A DNA stretch of 23,901 nucleotides, from positions 1 through 23,901 of the forward strand of contig JAEYYP010000432.1 of NCBI GenBank assembly GCA_023428425.1, read 5' to 3'. A program made the position numbers and the translations under genes. This stretch comes from Pseudomonadota bacterium. GTDB lineage: Bacteria; Pseudomonadota; Alphaproteobacteria; Rhizobiales; Devosiaceae. A model generated the notes under the pieces. The model made no database searches. It saw only the letters and a program-made list of their open reading frames with translations, and had not been told where the DNA came from. Numbering within the stretch: the stretch's first letter is position 1; each line of letters starts with the position of its first letter. This document shows, piece after piece, positions 21,566 through 23,901 of this stretch.

Positions 21566-21613
21566 ATCCCCGGCCACCTTTCGTTCGCGTCGTTAACTTC
21601 TCGCACGAAACGG

Positions 21614-21662
21614 GAACAAAGCGGAAAGGAATCGGATGCGAATCGCAAATCCGGCTTTGTTC
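21614..21662. repeat. Long nested inverted repeat
   Basis: GAACAAAGC (21614-21622) pairs with GCTTTGTTC (21654-21662); directly inside, CGGAT (21633-21637) pairs with ATCCG (21649-21653). The combined stem has 14 pairs with a 10-base one-sided bulge and an 11-base loop containing GCGAATCGC. No T-run flanks it. It lies 103 bases before the helicase ATG. Confidence 0.6.
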
Positions 21663-21758
21663 GCCACGACATCTGGTGGGGCGGGGGCGATTGTGGCCCA
21701 AGCTCGCGACAAACGCGCTACAAGCACCGGAAAACACCGCGCCGGCCGTTCAGGAAGG

Positions 21759-21773
21759 TTAACAAGTGGTTGA
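21759..21773 (+). promoter_or_regulatory. Near-consensus CtrA site
   Basis: TTAA-N7-TTGA, one base off the CtrA full-site consensus TTAA-N7-TTAA. The gap also has a TTAACCAT at 21953-21960. CtrA itself is not encoded here. Confidence 0.3.
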
Positions 21774-21952
21774 TTTTGCGCGGAATCAGCGACGACTCAG
21801 GCATCCGTGAACCGAACGTAAACCGAGAAACCGCAAAGATTTTTCGCGGGTTCACCTTCGCATGCCCGGGGCTTGGGGCTCCGCGGACGCAGCGTTGGCA
21901 AAAAACCTGATTGACCGTGCCATGCTGGCACACGGATTTTGGTGACGATCCG

Positions 21953-21960
21953 TTAACCAT
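21953..21960 (+). promoter_or_regulatory. TTAACCAT motif (CtrA-type half site)
   Basis: An exact TTAACCAT in the helicase upstream gap, the same 8-mer as in the fdxA-carD palindrome. It overlaps the right arm of the ACGGAT/ATCCGT repeat by one base. Chance occurrence cannot be excluded. Confidence 0.28.
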
Positions 21961-22041
21961 GATTTTCAGGGGTTAGCCGAAGTCACTCTGTTTGCTGCTC
22001 CGGCCCGGCGAACCTGTCCCGCTCGGAGACCGGTCGGCACT

Positions 22042-22072
22042 GGGGATGCGGGTCTATCCGCCGCGCATCCCC
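22042..22072 (-). terminator. Hairpin after the small secreted protein gene
   Basis: GGGGATGCG (22042-22050) and CGCATCCCC (22064-22072) form a perfect 9-bp stem with a 13-base loop, 20 bases beyond the stop on the minus strand. There is no T-run, so termination would need Rho, but the position fits a gene end. Confidence 0.55.
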
Positions 22073-22092
22073 GGACCCAGGAGCAGGCGCGA

Positions 22093-22509
22093 TCAGCACT
22101 CGGCGTAGAGCGGCGCCCAGTTGCTGACGACGTCGGTGCCGGCGACCACGACGCGGTACTCGGCGTCCACCGGGGTATTGATCATCAGGTTCTGCGTGTA
22201 GCTGCCCATGACGATGCCATTGGCGCCCTTCACGGTGTTGACGGCATAGGGGCCGGCGACATTGCCGCCTTTCCTCACCAGCATGATGTTGATGGTGCCC
22301 GGCTTGTTCGACTGCACCCAGGCGGTCAGCTTGCCATTGCCGGGGCAAACGTTGTCGGCGGGCGAGATGATGCCGAGCTGAATCTTGGTGGGGACGACCT
22401 TGCCGGGATTGCCGACCTTGAAGTCGCCGATGCCCCCGGCAACGGCGACGGAAGAGAGCACGGCGGCGGCTGCGATGCCGGCGATGCCGGCGGTCAGGAT
22501 GTTGCGCAT
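22093..22509 (-). CDS. Small secreted protein of unknown function
   Basis: 138 residues. A clear Sec signal (MRNILTAGIAGIAAAAVLSS, cleavage near AVA-G25) directs it to the periplasm or outside. The mature part is predicted all-beta: KIQLGIISPADNVCPGNGKL, TAWVQSNKPGTINIMLVRKG, GSYTQNLMINTPVDAEYRVV and NWAPLYAEC. It has exactly two cysteines, C55 and the final residue C138, likely a disulfide joining the ends. AGGAGG lies 7 bases before the ATG, one of the best ribosome sites in the window, suggesting high expression. I do not recognise the family. It is on the same strand as DUF3108, 73 bases downstream. Confidence 0.78.
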   Translation of the reverse strand: MRNILTAGIAGIAAAAVLSSVAVAGGIGDFKVGNPGKVVPTKIQLGIISPADNVCPGNGKLTAWVQSNKPGTINIMLVRKGGNVAGPYAVNTVKGANGIVMGSYTQNLMINTPVDAEYRVVVAGTDVVSNWAPLYAEC

Positions 22510-22582
22510 GGCGTTTCCTCCTCATGCGGTTGTTGAGGAAGGTTATGCCGTCAGCGGCTTGAATGCGTGGTGATGGAGCGGT

Positions 22583-23389
22583 TTAGCCTGCGTTCAGGGT
22601 CAGCGAGGTCAGCACAACCGACAGGTCGCCCGACTCCGTGGTCACCAGCGCACGGTAGGGGATGTAGTATCCGGGGGTGCCGAGTGGCGCGTACCAGATC
22701 AGGATGCGCTCCTTGCTCACCAGGTCCTGGGTGACTTCGGAGCTGGTGTAGTGGCCGGAGACCGGCGTGTAGCGCACGTTGCACAGCACTACCGGACCCT
22801 GGTAGCCGGTGCGCTTTGATGTCGCCTGGTCGCCCTTGGCGTAGCTCAGCTTGAGGTTGAAGCGCTCGACGCCGGTGAAGATTTCCATCTGCCGGTTGCA
22901 GAGGCTCGCATCGAGCGCCTCACCCTTGAGGACGAAGGCAGCGGCCATGTCGTTGATGTTGCCGACGAGCTGCTTCCGCTCGATCGCCACCCGGTCGATG
23001 TTGTTGATGATCGGCGGGTTGACCTTGAACGTATCCACCTTGCCGCCGGCATAGGTGATGGCGACGGTGAAATCCTCGCCGCTGGCGCGGGTCAGCAGGT
23101 CGAAGCGCTGCGACCGCAATCCGGTGCTGGTCGAGGCGCCGCTCGATTGGAGCTTCGCCGTACCCGAAGCCACCAGCCGCGCGAGGCCGGTGATCTTGGC
23201 ATTGCCGACGAGCCGATAGGATGCCCCATCGTCGTCGAGCGCCACCTCGACATTAGCCATCTGCGTGCCGCCCATGGTGACGGTGTATTCGGCCACCGCC
23301 TGCATGGGCGCGGCGGCGGCAGGCGCTGCCAGCAGGGCCAGCGCGGCCAGCAGGGTGCCAACGGGTTTCCGGACCAGGGCGCTCAGCAC
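22583..23389 (-). CDS. DUF3108 domain-containing periplasmic protein
   Basis: 268 residues with a GTG start 7 bases after GAGGAAG. The signal peptide has a core LLAALALLAAPAAA. The body shows the DUF3108 pattern: AVAEYTVTMGGTQMANVEVA, a TGLRSQRFDLLTR region, DMAAAFVLKG and a C-terminal ILIWYAPLGTPGYYIPYRAL that resembles LolA/outer-membrane-sensor beta-barrel halves. The function is unknown. In many Hyphomicrobiales this gene is divergent from rpmB, as here. Two cysteines (in LCNRQ and VLCNVRY) could form a disulfide. Confidence 0.87.
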   Translation of the reverse strand: MLSALVRKPVGTLLAALALLAAPAAAAPMQAVAEYTVTMGGTQMANVEVALDDDGASYRLVGNAKITGLARLVASGTAKLQSSGASTSTGLRSQRFDLLTRASGEDFTVAITYAGGKVDTFKVNPPIINNIDRVAIERKQLVGNINDMAAAFVLKGEALDASLCNRQMEIFTGVERFNLKLSYAKGDQATSKRTGYQGPVVLCNVRYTPVSGHYTSSEVTQDLVSKERILIWYAPLGTPGYYIPYRALVTTESGDLSVVLTSLTLNAG

Positions 23390-23490
23390 GACAAATCTTC
23401 CTCACCGCACCGCGCGCGAGGCGCGAATCGCTCGATAGGCCAAGTTGCCTTCGCCTCATGGCGCTGGCAAGGCACTCACGGTCATCTCAA

Positions 23491-23519
23491 CTTGACGGCC
23501 TGCACTGCTTTCTCTATGG
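23491..23519 (+). promoter_or_regulatory. Housekeeping promoter of rpmB
   Basis: CTTGAC (23491-23496), exactly 17 bases, then CTATGG (23514-23519), matching the alphaproteobacterial CTTGAC-N17-CTATAT consensus in ten of twelve positions. Transcription should begin near 23527, giving a leader of about 78 bases. Confidence 0.8.
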
Positions 23520-23560
23520 AGGCGCGCACAACAATCAAGAACAGAATCCACGCCTCAAGT

Positions 23561-23574
23561 GCGGGACTTCCCGC
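23561..23574 (+). other. Hairpin in the rpmB leader
   Basis: GCGGG-ACTT-CCCGC, a perfect 5-bp stem with a tetraloop, 30 bases before the rpmB ATG. It might be an autoregulatory or stabilising element; no known leader family was recognised. Confidence 0.35.
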
Positions 23575-23604
23575 CGCGATGGCCTTTGTAACAGGAACAC
23601 TTCA

Positions 23605-23898
23605 ATGTCTCGCCGTTGTGAACTGACCGGTAAGGGCGTCATGACCGGTAACCGCGTGTCCCACGCCGTGAACCGTACCCGTCGCCGCTTCCTCCCCAAC
23701 CTGCTCAATGTCTCGCTGCTGTCGGACGTGCTCGGCCGCTCGGTCAAGCTGCGCATCTCGGCCAACGCCCTGCGCACCGTCGAGCATCGCGGTGGCATCG
23801 ACGCCTTCCTGCTCAAGCAGGACGACGCTGACCTCAGCGATCGCGCCAAGGCGCTGAAGCAGGAAGTGCGCGCCGCGCTGGCGACCGCCGCGCAGTAA
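23605..23898 (+). CDS. rpmB: 50S ribosomal protein L28
   Basis: 97 residues, the alphaproteobacterial length. MSRRCELTGKGVMTGNRVSHAVNRTRRRFLPNL is split here by function: the start SRRCELTGK and GNRVSHAVNRT are hallmarks of bL28, followed by RFLPNLLNVSL, KLRISANALRTVEHRGGIDAF and a charged C-terminal helix. AGGAA lies 10 bases before the ATG. It is a structural protein of the large subunit near the E-site. Driven by a strong promoter and divergent from DUF3108. Confidence 0.97.
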   Translation: MSRRCELTGKGVMTGNRVSHAVNRTRRRFLPNLLNVSLLSDVLGRSVKLRISANALRTVEHRGGIDAFLLKQDDADLSDRAKALKQEVRAALATAAQ

Positions 23899-23901
23899 GC
23901 C

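Larger units (their letters stand above)
21512..22092. other. 581-base non-coding gap upstream of the helicase
   Basis: Holds several inverted repeats and CtrA-like motifs listed separately, plus GTGCCA-TGC-TGGCAC at 21917-21931 and ACGGAT / ATCCGT at 21932-21953. A minus-strand open frame of 80 codons (21718-21960) has no ribosome site and no recognisable protein. No tRNA, rRNA or known RNA family was recognised. Confidence 0.6.

Noticed and set aside
21549..21860. Alphaproteobacterial SOS box (GAAC-N7-GAAC)
   Set aside because: GAAC repeats occur but never at the required 7-base spacing.
21718..21960. 80-codon minus-strand open frame in the helicase upstream gap
   Set aside because: No ribosome site, no family resemblance, and it spans several inverted repeats.
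1..23901. CRISPR arrays, insertion sequences, prophage genes
   Set aside because: No regularly spaced repeats, no transposase or phage proteins, and no terminal inverted repeats were found.

Overview
The window is GC-rich chromosomal DNA from an alphaproteobacterium, most likely of the order Hyphomicrobiales (Devosia-like). This rests on gene content and order, not on a database search. The evidence is a helicase / S4 protein / fdxA / carD block, a DUF3108 gene divergent from rpmB, a mitochondrial-Suv3-like helicase, promoters close to the rhizobial CTTGAC-N17-CTATAT pattern, and an ECF sigma-F-like promoter of the Caulobacter type. No insertion sequence, prophage or CRISPR array is visible.

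Region 1 (1-5.9 kb) is housekeeping and envelope genes: the end of a general stress protein, a DJ-1/PfpI protein divergent from its likely WYL regulator, a D-Ala-D-Ala carboxypeptidase, a TusA-like sulfur carrier, a CAP-domain lipoprotein, a Na+/Ca2+-type antiporter with a structured stretch upstream, tRNA-Arg(CCT) and an orphan methyltransferase-like gene.

Region 2 (5.9-10.8 kb) has a thermonuclease-like exported protein translationally coupled to an M48 metallopeptidase lipoprotein, then a complete bufferin (gig-type) copper-stress operon: DUF2282 peptide precursor, DUF692 MNIO enzyme, DUF2063 partner and DoxX membrane protein. A GTAACC-N16-CGAA promoter precedes it. An 11-bp hairpin between the precursor and enzyme genes may make the peptide more abundant than its enzyme. 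This is the most coherent specialised system in the window.

Region 3 (10.8-14.3 kb) has a DUF2177 membrane protein divergent from an overlapping trio (FAD-dependent amine-oxidase-like protein, DUF1365, DUF1295). The trio resembles lipid-modification genes tied to singlet-oxygen stress in other alphaproteobacteria, but without their usual Cfa-like methylase or ECF sigma gene nearby.

Region 4 (14.3-21.5 kb) has msrB, a ParE/RHH toxin-antitoxin pair, carD, fdxA, a DegT-family gene that interrupts the usual fdxA/S4 adjacency, an S4-domain protein and a large Suv3-like helicase. A single in-frame stop codon and two sense codons separate the helicase from the S4 gene. The 332-base and 581-base gaps here hold terminators, palindromes and long inverted repeats.

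Region 5 (21.5-23.9 kb) has an unrecognised small secreted protein, a DUF3108 protein and rpmB with a good housekeeping promoter.

Several starts are TTG or GTG, and most operons use 4-base ATGA/GTGA overlaps, implying tight translational coupling.
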